DNA from: Clostridiales bacterium
Lineage (GTDB): Bacteria; Bacillota; Clostridia; Christensenellales; CAG-138
Direction: 5' to 3'
Assembly: GCA_024691085.1 (NCBI GenBank)
Contig: JAILNX010000021.1
Coordinates: 27,209 to 91,208, forward strand
Length of the DNA: 64,000 nucleotides
Shown: positions 14,768 through 22,966 of the stretch, piece after piece
How the letters are laid out: the number at the start of each line of letters is the position of its first letter
How positions within the stretch are numbered: the first letter of the stretch is position 1
The notes under the pieces: generated by a model
Databases searched by the model: none
What the model was told of the DNA's origin: nothing
The model's input: only the letters and a program-made list of their open reading frames with translations
Program-made: the position numbers and the translations under genes

Positions 14768-15598
14768 ATGATAAACAGGGCAGAGATCAAGGAACGCGCA
14801 AAGAATATGTTCCAGAGCCGCTACTGGCCGAGCGTCGGGCTGTTCGCGATATTCGCGGCGCTTACCGGGTCGGTCGGCGTAGGGTTCGGCTTTACATTCA
14901 ACAACGGCAGCCTGAAGGATCTGTTCGACGGCTCCGGAAACAGTATCATCCCGCCCGCCATCGCGATCGCGTTCGCGGTATTCGGTGCGATAATGTCCTT
15001 CATGGGCATACTCTACTACATCTTCGTAGGCGGCCCGTTCACCGTATCCTCGGCCAGGACCGGGCTTAACATCTACGACGGCTCGGGCGTGAACTTCAAG
15101 GACGTCATCTTCTGCTTCCGCGACGGGCGCTACAAGAAGTCGGTCGGCGCGATGGCGCTTTACATGCTGTTCACAATGCTCGCGTGCTTCGTCGTGATGA
15201 TCCCTCTTATGGTGATCGCGATCGCTGCGGGCGTGATCATTGCGAATAACCTTGAGCTGAGCGAATGGGCGTTGGCTGCGATGATCGCGCTCTTCGGAGT
15301 GATCGCCGGCCTCGGCTCGTCCGTTCCCGCCGTCATCGTGAGCGAGGGCCTTTCGCTGACGCCCTACCTCGTAGCGGACGAGGGGCTTTCCGGCATGAAC
15401 GCGATCAGAAGGTCGTGGGAGATCATGCGCGGACACAAGTGGGAACGCTTCGTACTCGAGCTTTCGTTCCTCGGCTGGGGCATTCTTACCGTGCTCACCT
15501 GGGGCATTGTCGGCATCTTCTTTGTAAATCCGTACATGAACGTCACCTACGCGGGCTACTACCGCGAGCTTACAAGGGGCGAGATAACCGAATACTGA
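14768..15598 (+). CDS. DUF975 family integral membrane protein
   Basis: 276 residues with about five or six membrane helices. The N-terminal MINRAEIKERAKNMFQSRYWPSV is the typical DUF975 entry (R-x-x-x-K-x-x-A-K). The late motif GLSGMNAIRRSWEIMRGHKWERFVLELSFLGW is the most conserved part of the family, and it ends FVNPYMNVTYAGYYREL. The family has no established role and is common in Firmicutes. ATG at 14768 is preceded by GAGGAGG; a TATAAT lies at 14723-14728 about 40 bases upstream. Single gene, convergent with the aminopeptidase. Confidence 0.85.
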   Translation: MINRAEIKERAKNMFQSRYWPSVGLFAIFAALTGSVGVGFGFTFNNGSLKDLFDGSGNSIIPPAIAIAFAVFGAIMSFMGILYYIFVGGPFTVSSARTGLNIYDGSGVNFKDVIFCFRDGRYKKSVGAMALYMLFTMLACFVVMIPLMVIAIAAGVIIANNLELSEWALAAMIALFGVIAGLGSSVPAVIVSEGLSLTPYLVADEGLSGMNAIRRSWEIMRGHKWERFVLELSFLGWGILTVLTWGIVGIFFVNPYMNVTYAGYYRELTRGEITEY

Positions 15599-15610
15599 TG
15601 TGAATATGTT

Positions 15611-15640
15611 AAAAGGCTCCTTCTCACGAAGGAGCCTTTT
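15611..15640. terminator. Bidirectional terminator
   Basis: Perfect 13-base arms AAAAGGCTCCTTC (15611-15623) and GAAGGAGCCTTTT (15628-15640) with loop TCAC. It serves the DUF975 gene and the convergent aminopeptidase operon. Confidence 0.9.
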
Positions 15641-15650
15641 TCCGTTTGAG

Positions 15651-16955
15651 TTATCCTATGAAGAATTCGCCGTCGCCCGCGACGGAGATATGCGTGTTGT
15701 AGAACGCCTTCATGCCGCCGACCATATAGTCAACGTCCTTCGCGCCGGCTGTCTCGCAGGGGGAGTGCATGGCGAGCTGGGCGAGGCCGATGTCGACCGT
15801 GTTGATCGAGACGTGCGAGCCGGAGATATTGCCGAGCGTGCCGCCGCCCGCGACGTCGGAGCGGTTCGCGAAGTGCTGGCAGGGGATACCGTTATCCTTC
15901 AAGAGCTTGTGGAATATCGCCGCGGACACGCCGTCGGTGGTGTAGCGCTGGTTGGCGTTGAACTTTATCACGATGCCCTCGTTCATGAACACGCAGTTCT
16001 CGGCGTCGGTCTTTTCGGGGTGGTTGGGATGCACGGCGTGCGCGTTGTCGGCGGAAAGCATGAACGACGCCGCGAGCGCGCGGTAAACGTCCTCCTTCTC
16101 CTTGTTAAGAGCGATGAACACGCGCTTTATGACGTCGCGAAGGAAGGTGGAGTCCGCGCCCTGCTTCGTGCCGGAGCCGACCTCCTCGTTGTCGAACACG
16201 CAGAGCATGTTTATGCCGCGGGAGGGTTTCTCTGCGGCGAGGAAGGCCTTAAGTCCCGACCACGCGCACTCGAGGTCGTCAAGGCGCGGGGAGAGTATGT
16301 ACTCGCCGTCGTGACCGACTACGGTGCCCTTTATGCGGGGATAGAGGAAGAGGTCGTTTCCGAGCACGTCCTCCCCGGGAACGCCTGCGGTCTCGGCGAT
16401 GAGCTTTTTAAAGCCGTCCTTCGCGGTACCGTCGCCGAAGAGGGGCATCATATCGGTCTGCGCATTGTATTTGAAGCCGTCGTTTACCTCGCGGTTCATG
16501 TGGATGGCGACGTTCGGTATGACCAGAAGATCGCGGTCAACGTCGATGAGCCTGGCCTCCACGCCCTTTTCGGTGCGGACGAGCACGCGTCCCGCCACGG
16601 AGAGGGGACGGTCGAACCACGGCGCGAAGAGCATGCCGCCGTATTTCTCAACGTTCAGCTGGGTGTACTTGCCGCGGACGGAGAGCTCGGCGTTCTCCTT
16701 GATCTTGAACGCGGGGGAGTCGGAGTGCGCCGCGATAATGCGCAGGGAATCGGCCTCCCCGGGTACGGTGAACGCGATCACGGAGCTCATGTTGCGCGTG
16801 ACGAAATAGCTCTTTCCGGCTGAAAGCTCCCACTTATCCCCCTCGGCAAGGCGGATCGCGCCGGAGGCCTCAAGCTCCGAAGCGACGTTTTTCACCGCGT
16901 GGAATGCGGTCGGGGACTTTTCGATAAAGGTCAGAAGGTTCTTGATGCTATCCAT
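15651..16955 (-). CDS. apeB: M18 family aminopeptidase
   Basis: 434 residues, full length for M18 zinc aminopeptidases, which remove N-terminal (often acidic) residues from peptides in the cytoplasm. The metal-site motifs are in order: AAHSDSPAFKIKENAEL near 75, SPRLDDLECAWSGL near 225, CVFDNEEVGSGTKQGADS near 255, and MLSADNAHAVHPNHPEK near 315. AGGAG stands eight bases before the ATG. It is the last gene of the alaS operon, beginning two bases after the ATP-grasp gene at 16957 ends, and is closed by the terminator at 15611. Confidence 0.92.
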   Translation of the reverse strand: MDSIKNLLTFIEKSPTAFHAVKNVASELEASGAIRLAEGDKWELSAGKSYFVTRNMSSVIAFTVPGEADSLRIIAAHSDSPAFKIKENAELSVRGKYTQLNVEKYGGMLFAPWFDRPLSVAGRVLVRTEKGVEARLIDVDRDLLVIPNVAIHMNREVNDGFKYNAQTDMMPLFGDGTAKDGFKKLIAETAGVPGEDVLGNDLFLYPRIKGTVVGHDGEYILSPRLDDLECAWSGLKAFLAAEKPSRGINMLCVFDNEEVGSGTKQGADSTFLRDVIKRVFIALNKEKEDVYRALAASFMLSADNAHAVHPNHPEKTDAENCVFMNEGIVIKFNANQRYTTDGVSAAIFHKLLKDNGIPCQHFANRSDVAGGGTLGNISGSHVSINTVDIGLAQLAMHSPCETAGAKDVDYMVGGMKAFYNTHISVAGDGEFFIG

Positions 16956-16956
16956 A

Positions 16957-17769
16957 TTACAACTCCTTTGAGATTAAATAATCAACGTGCATAGCGGCCG
17001 GATCGAGGCCGGTGTTCGTATAGAGCATCCTCGCGCCGACGGGATCCTCGATCTCGTTCAGTATCGCGCGGCCGTGATCGCGCATTATGTCAACGCCCGC
17101 GTAGTCGAGGGGCAGAAGCCCGGTCACTGCGGAGACTATCGCGCGCTCATCGGGAAGAAGCTCGGAAAGCGGCACGGGCTTTGCAGCGCCGCCGAGGGAA
17201 TAGTTGCTTCTGAAATCGGTCTTTGACTCGCGCAGCATCGCGAATATCGGCTTTCCGCCCACGACGTAAACGCGCATATCGCGTCCCAATTCGGTCGCCA
17301 GCGGCTGGATAACGGACTTTTCGGGATGCGCCGCGCGGTACAGGGCAAGCTCGTCCGCGTTTTTCACAAGCGTCACGCCGTTTCCGCCGTGACCGCCCGC
17401 GGGCTTCGCGACGAACGGGAAGGGGAGCGCCGGGACGGGCGTAAGAAGATGCGTTTCGAGCATCGGCACGGCGGATTTAAGCCGCTCGTAGGTTTTGAGC
17501 TTGTCGTTCGCGGTCTCGTTGAGTATCGGCGGATTCGATACGAAAAGGCCGTTCTCCTCCAGAAAACGGGCAGTCTCCCACTCGCGGCTGCGGTTAATAA
17601 TGAGCTCCGCGCCTGAGACAAGGCGGAGGACGCTTTCGCGGGAGAGCCCGTCGAGTATGACGAGCGAGGGGCGAAGCCCCGCGACGCAAAGCGCCGAAGA
17701 GTACTTGCTTATAAGGACGCGGTTCTTCTCCGCGTCGGCTTTTTTATAAAGGATGTAAGCCCTTTTCAT
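16957..17769 (-). CDS. RimK-like ATP-grasp ligase (second of a pair)
   Basis: 270 residues with the ATP-grasp fold. Visible parts are PFVAKPAGGHGGNGVTLVKN (glycine-rich ATP loop, near 130), SVIQPLATELGRDMRVYVVGGKPIFAMLRE near 180, FRSNYSLGGAAKPVPL, and LDYAGVDIMRDHGRAILNEIEDPVGARMLY with the metal-binding Glu. The family joins a carboxylate to an amine through an acyl-phosphate, as in RimK and peptide ligases. The substrate is unknown. Start at 17769 overlaps the upstream ATP-grasp gene (ATGA), so the two are probably made together and may act in sequence or as a complex. Confidence 0.85.
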   Translation of the reverse strand: MKRAYILYKKADAEKNRVLISKYSSALCVAGLRPSLVILDGLSRESVLRLVSGAELIINRSREWETARFLEENGLFVSNPPILNETANDKLKTYERLKSAVPMLETHLLTPVPALPFPFVAKPAGGHGGNGVTLVKNADELALYRAAHPEKSVIQPLATELGRDMRVYVVGGKPIFAMLRESKTDFRSNYSLGGAAKPVPLSELLPDERAIVSAVTGLLPLDYAGVDIMRDHGRAILNEIEDPVGARMLYTNTGLDPAAMHVDYLISKEL

Positions 17770-18650
17770 GATACGGAACGGATTATGTGGGCGAGTATCT
17801 CGTCCGCGGCGTTCACGCCCGTGCACTCCTCGATGGACTTGAAGTGCGCGTTGGAGTTGACCTCGCAGAGTATGGGCTCGCCGTCCTTGCCCTCGAGTAT
17901 GTCCACACCGCAGAAGTCGAGGCCGAGAAGCTCCGCGGTCTTTACCGCGAGCGCCTCCTCCTCGGGCGTCGGAGTATGCGGACGCATGGAGCCGCCGTTT
18001 GATATGTTCGCGCGGAAATCACCGTGCTCGTTATAGCGGTACATCGCGGCGATGACCCGCCCGCCGACGACGTTGAGCCTTAAATCGTGCCCGAAGCTCG
18101 ACGAGATGAACTCCTGGAAAATTACCGGTCTGCCCCCGACTTTTTTAAGTATCTCCGCAGCCTCCACTGGATCGTGCGCGAGCCATACCTGCTGACCGAA
18201 CGAGCCGCAGTCCTCCTTGATAACGAGGGGCGCGCCCAGAAGAGAGAACATGGTATCGACGAAATCGAGCGAGTTATAGCCGATATTTTCGTAGGTGAAC
18301 GGCGCGCAGTAGGTCGCGGGCATGGGCACGAGCCCGTCGAGCGCGAGATGCATGAGGGACTTGTCGTCGCAGAGCTCTATCGCGCGGGAGGTGTTGAAAA
18401 GCCTGAATCCGCGCTTCTCCAGCGACGAGGCAAGGCGCACGTCCTTATCGTAAAAGAGCACAAAATCGGCGTCCGAAACGGGCAGGATATCCCTGCCGCC
18501 GCCGGACGCCGTAAAGAATTCGTCGTTCGTATAAAGGTCAAGCTCCGCGCCCAGCCTTTCGGCGGACGCGAGAAGCCGCGCGGATATGTCCGAAAACTTA
18601 TTCGTGTGAAGGAAACGGTTGACTATGAGTATTCCTCGAACCTTTTTCAT
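17766..18650 (-). CDS. RimK-like ATP-grasp ligase (first of a pair)
   Basis: 294 residues. The N-terminal domain begins GILIVNRFL, as in RimK-like enzymes. ATP-grasp motifs follow: PLVIKEDCGSFGQQVWLAHD, VIFQEFISSSFGHDLRLNVVGGRVIAAMYR, GDFRANISNGGSMRPHTPT, and DFCGVDILEGKDGEPILCEVNSNAHFKSIEECTGVN with E and N metal ligands. These C-terminal features are closest to RimK/LysX-type amino-acid ligases. Coupled by ATGA both to the DUF695 gene upstream and to the second ligase. Substrate not predictable from sequence. Confidence 0.88.
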   Translation of the reverse strand: MKKVRGILIVNRFLHTNKFSDISARLLASAERLGAELDLYTNDEFFTASGGGRDILPVSDADFVLFYDKDVRLASSLEKRGFRLFNTSRAIELCDDKSLMHLALDGLVPMPATYCAPFTYENIGYNSLDFVDTMFSLLGAPLVIKEDCGSFGQQVWLAHDPVEAAEILKKVGGRPVIFQEFISSSFGHDLRLNVVGGRVIAAMYRYNEHGDFRANISNGGSMRPHTPTPEEEALAVKTAELLGLDFCGVDILEGKDGEPILCEVNSNAHFKSIEECTGVNAADEILAHIIRSVS

Positions 18651-19396
18651 AACCTCTTGGTCACGCTTTTCGGGACTATGTTGCAGTCCCAGTAAAGGAG
18701 TTTGCCCTCGATCTTCCTGGCAAGGCGTATCGCCCTCACGGTGACGGAGTCGATCTCGTGCCTCTTGAGCGTCGAGATGCGGTAGACGACGACGCCGTTC
18801 GGGAAATCGCTTTCGGGCTGGAATTCGGGGCTTCCTATCGCGAAGCCCGCGCGCCTCGCCGTTTCCTCGAAAACGATGCGCTCCTGCTCCGTCTTAAAGC
18901 CCATGTGCAGGTTTATGCGCCTCGCGGCGTCGGTGTTGTCGCCGATGGAGCGCAGCTTCCTTACCTGCTCGCGGTTCTTGACGGTCTGATACTTCATCTC
19001 GTCGGGATAGAGGAGGTTGAAATAGGTCGCCCAGTTCTCCTCACGCTTACCGCCGACGCGGCAGATGAGCTTCTTCTCCTTTGCGGCGATCTCCTTCATT
19101 ATATCGTACTGCTCCTTGTCGGAGGTGTAGAAATAATACTGCCGCATGCTCTCCGCCTCGATAAAGCCCGCGGGGATGACGCCGGTCTTTCGCGAGATCT
19201 TCGCGGCGATATCCTCGATGCGCCTTATGTCCGAGTTGTTGAGGTCGTGCTCGTCGAGCGTCTGGAAGCAGAAATAGACAAGAAGCGGGGCTTCGGGATT
19301 CGGCGCGGTCTTGTAAAGACTCAGCTCGACCCCGAAGTACGTTTCCTCGCCTTCGAGTTCCCAGAAATATTCAAGCCATGAGGACCGTTGGGACAT
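18647..19396 (-). CDS. DUF695 / RraB-like two-domain protein
   Basis: 249 residues. The first half (WLEYFWELEGEETYFGVELSL, then HDLNNSDIRRIEDIAAKISRK and EAESMRQYYFYTSDKEQ) matches DUF695. The second half (RKLRSIGDNTDAARRINLHMGFKTEQERIVFEETARRAGFAI) resembles the RraB fold, known in enterobacteria as an RNase E inhibitor, with no known target here. Soluble, no membrane segment. The stop of alaS (TAA) shares one base with its ATG, and its stop overlaps the next ATP-grasp ATG, so it is embedded in the alaS operon. Confidence 0.78.
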   Translation of the reverse strand: MSQRSSWLEYFWELEGEETYFGVELSLYKTAPNPEAPLLVYFCFQTLDEHDLNNSDIRRIEDIAAKISRKTGVIPAGFIEAESMRQYYFYTSDKEQYDIMKEIAAKEKKLICRVGGKREENWATYFNLLYPDEMKYQTVKNREQVRKLRSIGDNTDAARRINLHMGFKTEQERIVFEETARRAGFAIGSPEFQPESDFPNGVVVYRISTLKRHEIDSVTVRAIRLARKIEGKLLYWDCNIVPKSVTKRL

Positions 19397-21180
19397 TATT
19401 CAAGAACAGCCTTTATCCTCCTCACGCCGGAAGAGGAGGCTTCCTCCTTTTTGATTTTGAACACGCCGAGCTCGCCCGTCCTCGAGGCGTGCGGACCGCC
19501 GCACATCTCGCAGGAGTACTCGCCCATGGTGTATACCTTGACTATATCGCCGTAGGTGAAGAGGCCGATAGCGCCGCGCGCCTTCGCCTCCTCGTAGGGC
19601 ATCTCCTCGCAGGTGATGGGAACGTCCGCCTTGATCGCGTCGTTGACGAACTTTTCGACCTCGCGGAGCTCCTCGGGAGTGACCTTCCTCGGGAAGGAGA
19701 AGTCGAACCTTAAGCGCTCGGGGGTGATGTTCGAGCCCTTCTGGCAGACGTTTTCGTCGTTCAGGACCTTGCGCAGGCCGGCCTGCAGGAGGTGCGTCGC
19801 GGAATGGAGCCTTGTCGTGATCTCGGAATGATCCGCAAGGCCGCCCTTGAACTTCTGCTCGGCGCCGGCCTTGGACTTCGCCTGATGCTCGGCAAACGCC
19901 GCACGGTAGCCCTCGACGTCGACGGTAAGGCCGTTCTCCTTCGCAAGCTCGACGGTGAAGTCGATGGGGAAGCCGAACGTGTCGAAGAGGTGGAACGCGG
20001 TGACGCCGTCGATCAGGCCGTTCTCGGTGTGGTTCTTTATGCGCTCGAACTCCTTAGTGCCCTGGACTAAGGTGCGCTGGAACTTCTTTTCCTCGACGTC
20101 GAGCTCGGTTACGATGAGGTCGCGGTGCTCGCGAATCTCGGGATAGATATCGCCGTAGGTCTCGATGACCGTCTCCGCGACGCGGGAGAGGCTCATCTCG
20201 GGCATGCCGAGCTGCATGGCGTAGCGGATCGCGCGCCTGATTATGCGGCGGAGGATATAGCCCTGATCGACGTTCGAGGGCTTGACGCCGCGCTGGTCGC
20301 CCAGCATGAATGTCGCCGTGCGCATATGATCCGCGATTATGCGGAACGCCTTCGTGACCTCGGGGGAATCACCGTAATGCTTGCCGGAAAGCTCGGCGAT
20401 CCTGTTGAGTATGCCGGTGAAGGCGTCGGTGTCGTAAACGCTGCCCACGCCCTGCAGAGTCGCGACGGTGCGCTCGAGCCCCATGCCGGTATCGACGTTT
20501 TTCTGAGCGAGAGGCTCGTATTTCCCGTCGGCGGTCTTGTTGTACTGCATGAACACGTCGTTCCAGATCTCGAGGTATTTGCCGCAGTGACAGCCGGGGA
20601 AGCAGCCTTCCCCACAGGGCTCCTTGCCCGTGTCGATGAACATCTCGGTGTCGGGGCCGCAGGGGCCGGTCTGGCCGGCGGGGCCCCACCAGTTGTGCTC
20701 GCGTCCGAGGTAGAAAATGTGGGAGGGATCTGCGCCCATCTCGACCCAGCGGTCGTGCGCCTCGGTGTCGCGCGGAAGCTCGCCCTCGCCCGCAAAGCAG
20801 GTGAAGTAAAGCTTATCCTTGTCGATGCCGAGCCATTCGGCGCCGGTCAGGAACTCCCAGCTCCACGCGATGGCGTCCTGCTTGAAGTAGTCGCCGAGCG
20901 ACCAGTTGCCCAGCATCTCGAAGAAGGTGCAGTGGCTGGCGTCGCCGACCTCGTCGATGTCGCCCGTCCTGACGCATTTCTGCACGTCGGCAAGACGGCT
21001 GCCCGCGGGATGCTTCGCGCCAAGAAGGTACGGCACGAGCGGATGCATGCCCGCCATGGTGAACAGGGCGGTCGGATCGTTCTCGGGAACGAGGGGAGAG
21101 GAGGAGATGATCGCGTGTCCCCTCTCCTTAAAGAAACGAAGGTAGAGCTCACGGAGCTCTTTCGTTGTAAGAGTCTTCAT
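19396..21180 (-). CDS. alaS: Alanyl-tRNA synthetase, short form without the C-Ala domain
   Basis: 594 residues against about 870 for typical bacterial enzymes. The catalytic core (RELYLRFFKERGH, FTMAGMHPLVPYLLG, CTFFEMLGNWSLGDYFK, WNDVFMQYN, GMGLERTVATLQG) and the helical tRNA-recognition region are complete. So is the editing domain, with HSATHLLQAGLRK and CEMCGGPHASRTGEL carrying the zinc ligands. The frame ends right after the editing domain, so the C-Ala domain that links catalysis and editing is absent. No frameshift is visible. It charges tRNA-Ala and probably still clears Ser/Gly errors. Start has AAAGGTG upstream. First gene of a five-gene operon. Confidence 0.93.
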   Translation of the reverse strand: MKTLTTKELRELYLRFFKERGHAIISSSPLVPENDPTALFTMAGMHPLVPYLLGAKHPAGSRLADVQKCVRTGDIDEVGDASHCTFFEMLGNWSLGDYFKQDAIAWSWEFLTGAEWLGIDKDKLYFTCFAGEGELPRDTEAHDRWVEMGADPSHIFYLGREHNWWGPAGQTGPCGPDTEMFIDTGKEPCGEGCFPGCHCGKYLEIWNDVFMQYNKTADGKYEPLAQKNVDTGMGLERTVATLQGVGSVYDTDAFTGILNRIAELSGKHYGDSPEVTKAFRIIADHMRTATFMLGDQRGVKPSNVDQGYILRRIIRRAIRYAMQLGMPEMSLSRVAETVIETYGDIYPEIREHRDLIVTELDVEEKKFQRTLVQGTKEFERIKNHTENGLIDGVTAFHLFDTFGFPIDFTVELAKENGLTVDVEGYRAAFAEHQAKSKAGAEQKFKGGLADHSEITTRLHSATHLLQAGLRKVLNDENVCQKGSNITPERLRFDFSFPRKVTPEELREVEKFVNDAIKADVPITCEEMPYEEAKARGAIGLFTYGDIVKVYTMGEYSCEMCGGPHASRTGELGVFKIKKEEASSSGVRRIKAVLE

Positions 21181-21226
21181 AGTAACACCTTTCGGGCAAA
21201 ATGCCCTTTACATAATAAATCATCAT

Positions 21227-21256
21227 ATTATAGTACATAAAACGGTCGTTTGTCAA
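21227..21256 (-). promoter_or_regulatory. Promoter of the alaS operon
   Basis: Minus strand TTGACA (21256-21251), 18-base spacer, TATAAT (21232-21227). A short hairpin GGGCA/TGCCC follows in the leader around 21195-21208. Confidence 0.7.
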
Positions 21257-21262
21257 ATGCTA

Positions 21263-21291
21263 TGGACAAAGGAAGCCGGAAATGGTATAAT
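21263..21291 (+). promoter_or_regulatory. Promoter of ybaB-recR
   Basis: TGGACA (21263-21268), 17-base spacer, TATAAT (21286-21291). Back to back with the alaS promoter. Confidence 0.7.
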
Positions 21292-21326
21292 CAGTAGAAC
21301 GACAAACCGAAAGGAAGACTGTTTTT

Positions 21327-21662
21327 ATGGCAAAAGGCGGATTTATGCCCGGCATGGGCGGCAATATGCAGCAGATAATGATGAAGGCGCAGAGGATGCA
21401 GCAGGAGGTCCAGCGCGTTCAGGAGGAGGTCGGCTCCCGCGAGCTCGAGTATTCGGCGGGCGGCGGCGCCGTAAAGGTCGTTATCTACGGCCGCAAGGAA
21501 CTCAAGAGCATCGAGATACAGCCCGACTGCGTCGATCCCGACGACGTCGAGATGCTGCAGGATCTCGTTCTTGCCGCGGTTAACGGCGCGATCGCGCTTG
21601 CCGAGGAGACCATGACGAAGGAAATGAACAAGGTCACCGGCGGCATGAATCTCGGCTTCTGA
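21327..21662 (+). CDS. ybaB: YbaB/EbfC family nucleoid-associated protein
   Basis: 111 residues, normal length. A Gly/Met-rich start (MAKGGFMPGMGGNMQQIMMKAQRMQQEVQ) leads into the long helix, then the strand region AGGGAVKVVIYGRKELKSIEIQP and the final helix with LAAVNGAIALAEE. The family forms DNA-binding dimers. The usual neighbour recR follows directly, with the stop TGA and the recR ATG sharing one base, so the two are translated together. ybaB-recR is a conserved pair in bacteria. Confidence 0.93.
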   Translation: MAKGGFMPGMGGNMQQIMMKAQRMQQEVQRVQEEVGSRELEYSAGGGAVKVVIYGRKELKSIEIQPDCVDPDDVEMLQDLVLAAVNGAIALAEETMTKEMNKVTGGMNLGF

Positions 21663-22255
21663 TGAGCATCCGTTCGCTTGAAAATCTGGCCTCGAGGCTC
21701 AACCGTCTGCCGGGCATCGGCGTGAAGACGGCCGAGAGGCTCGCATATCATATCCTTACCCTTAAGGACGAGGACGTCGAGGGGCTCGCCACCGCGCTCA
21801 CCGACGCGAAGCGGAGCATCCATCCCTGCCCAGTCTGCGGCGCGTATACCGAGGACGAGCTCTGCTCCATCTGCGCGGACGCAAAGCGCGACGGCAGCCT
21901 GATCTGCGTGGTGAAGGACGCGCGCGACGTGTCCTATATGGAGCGCATGCGCGAGTACCGCGGGCTTTATCACGTGCTCGGCGGAACGCTTTCGCCCATG
22001 GACGGCATAGGCCCCGACGACATAAGGATCGCGGAGCTTCTGGACCGCGTCAATAAGGGGAACGTCCGCGAGGTGATACTCGCGACCAATCCCGACGTCG
22101 AGGGCGAGGCGACCGCGAGCTATATCATGAGGCTCTTAAAGCCGCTCGGAGTAAGGGTCACGCGCATCGCGCACGGCATCCCGATAGGCGGCAACTTGGA
22201 ATACGTCGACGAGATCACCCTCTTCAAGGCGATCGAGAACCGGCGCGAGATGTAA
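21662..22255 (+). CDS. recR: Recombination mediator RecR
   Basis: 197 residues, full length. Helix-hairpin-helix segment LNRLPGIGVKTAERLAYHIL, four-Cys zinc site CPVCGAYTEDELCSIC, and Toprim domain with ICVVKDARDVSYMER, YHVLGGTLSPMDGIGPDDI and VREVILATNPDVEGEATASYI. It works with RecO/RecF to load RecA on gapped DNA. Coupled to ybaB. Confidence 0.96.
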   Translation: MSIRSLENLASRLNRLPGIGVKTAERLAYHILTLKDEDVEGLATALTDAKRSIHPCPVCGAYTEDELCSICADAKRDGSLICVVKDARDVSYMERMREYRGLYHVLGGTLSPMDGIGPDDIRIAELLDRVNKGNVREVILATNPDVEGEATASYIMRLLKPLGVRVTRIAHGIPIGGNLEYVDEITLFKAIENRREM

Positions 22256-22282
22256 AATACGTTTTTCCGGGAGTTTGAGTCT

Positions 22283-22918
22283 GTGGTCTTTAAAATACTT
22301 TTAAGTATTGCGGCAGGATATCTGCTCGGCTCCGTGATGAGCGCAATTATCATATCGAACCTCGTCTACCGCGAGGACGTGAGAAGGCACGGCAGCGGCA
22401 ACTCCGGCGCGACCAACGCCGCGAGGGTGTACGGCTTCTTCATAGGGCTCGCGACCTATCTAGGCGATTTTCTGAAAGGGATCGCCGCGTGTCTTCTGGG
22501 AAGGCTCATAGGCGGCTGGGATCTCGATTCGGGATTCACCTGCATGGCCGTTGCGGGCTTTGCCGCGATAGTCGGACACAGCTTCCCCGTGTTCTGGCGC
22601 TTTAAGGGCGGAAAGGGCGTCGCTACGGGCTCGGCCTTCGCGCTCATGCTCGACTGGCGCATATTCGTGATCGCTCTCGCGGTATTTCTCGCGGTCGCGC
22701 TCATCACCAAGATCGTCTCCGCCGGCTCGATAGCGGGCTGCGTCGCGGTCGCGGTCGGATCGCTCGTATTCGTCCGCAGCATCCCCGCGATGATACTCGG
22801 CGTGGTCGCGGCGATCCTCGTGATACTCATGCACTGGCAGAACATATCGAGGCTGATAAACGGCACGGAAAAACGCTTCGTGTTCGGGAAACCCAAGGCT
22901 CCGCCGAGGGTAAAATAG
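22283..22918 (+). CDS. plsY: Glycerol-3-phosphate acyltransferase PlsY
   Basis: 211 residues with about five membrane helices. Signature loops are HGSGNSGATNAARVYG near 36-51, GHSFPVFWRFKGGKGVATG near 104-122, and LMHWQNISRLINGTEKR near the end. PlsY moves an acyl group from acyl-phosphate to glycerol-3-phosphate, the first step of phospholipid synthesis. The start is GTG at 22283 with GGGAG upstream. It follows ybaB-recR after 27 bases. Acyl-phosphate could come from the FakAB pair encoded at 24000-26597. Confidence 0.93.
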   Translation: MVFKILLSIAAGYLLGSVMSAIIISNLVYREDVRRHGSGNSGATNAARVYGFFIGLATYLGDFLKGIAACLLGRLIGGWDLDSGFTCMAVAGFAAIVGHSFPVFWRFKGGKGVATGSAFALMLDWRIFVIALAVFLAVALITKIVSAGSIAGCVAVAVGSLVFVRSIPAMILGVVAAILVILMHWQNISRLINGTEKRFVFGKPKAPPRVK

Positions 22919-22922
22919 CAAT

Positions 22923-22951
22923 AAAAAACCGGCCACAAGGCCGGTTTTTTT
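22923..22951. terminator. Bidirectional terminator
   Basis: AAAAAACCGGCC, loop ACAA, GGCCGGTTTTTTT between plsY and the convergent kinase gene. Confidence 0.9.
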
Positions 22952-22966
22952 ATGCGTATGCGCTTA

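Noticed and set aside
15600-16823. Plus-strand frame of about 400 codons opposite the M18 aminopeptidase
   Set aside because: Antisense shadow of a well-supported gene, with low-complexity Val/Ala/Gly/Arg/His composition.
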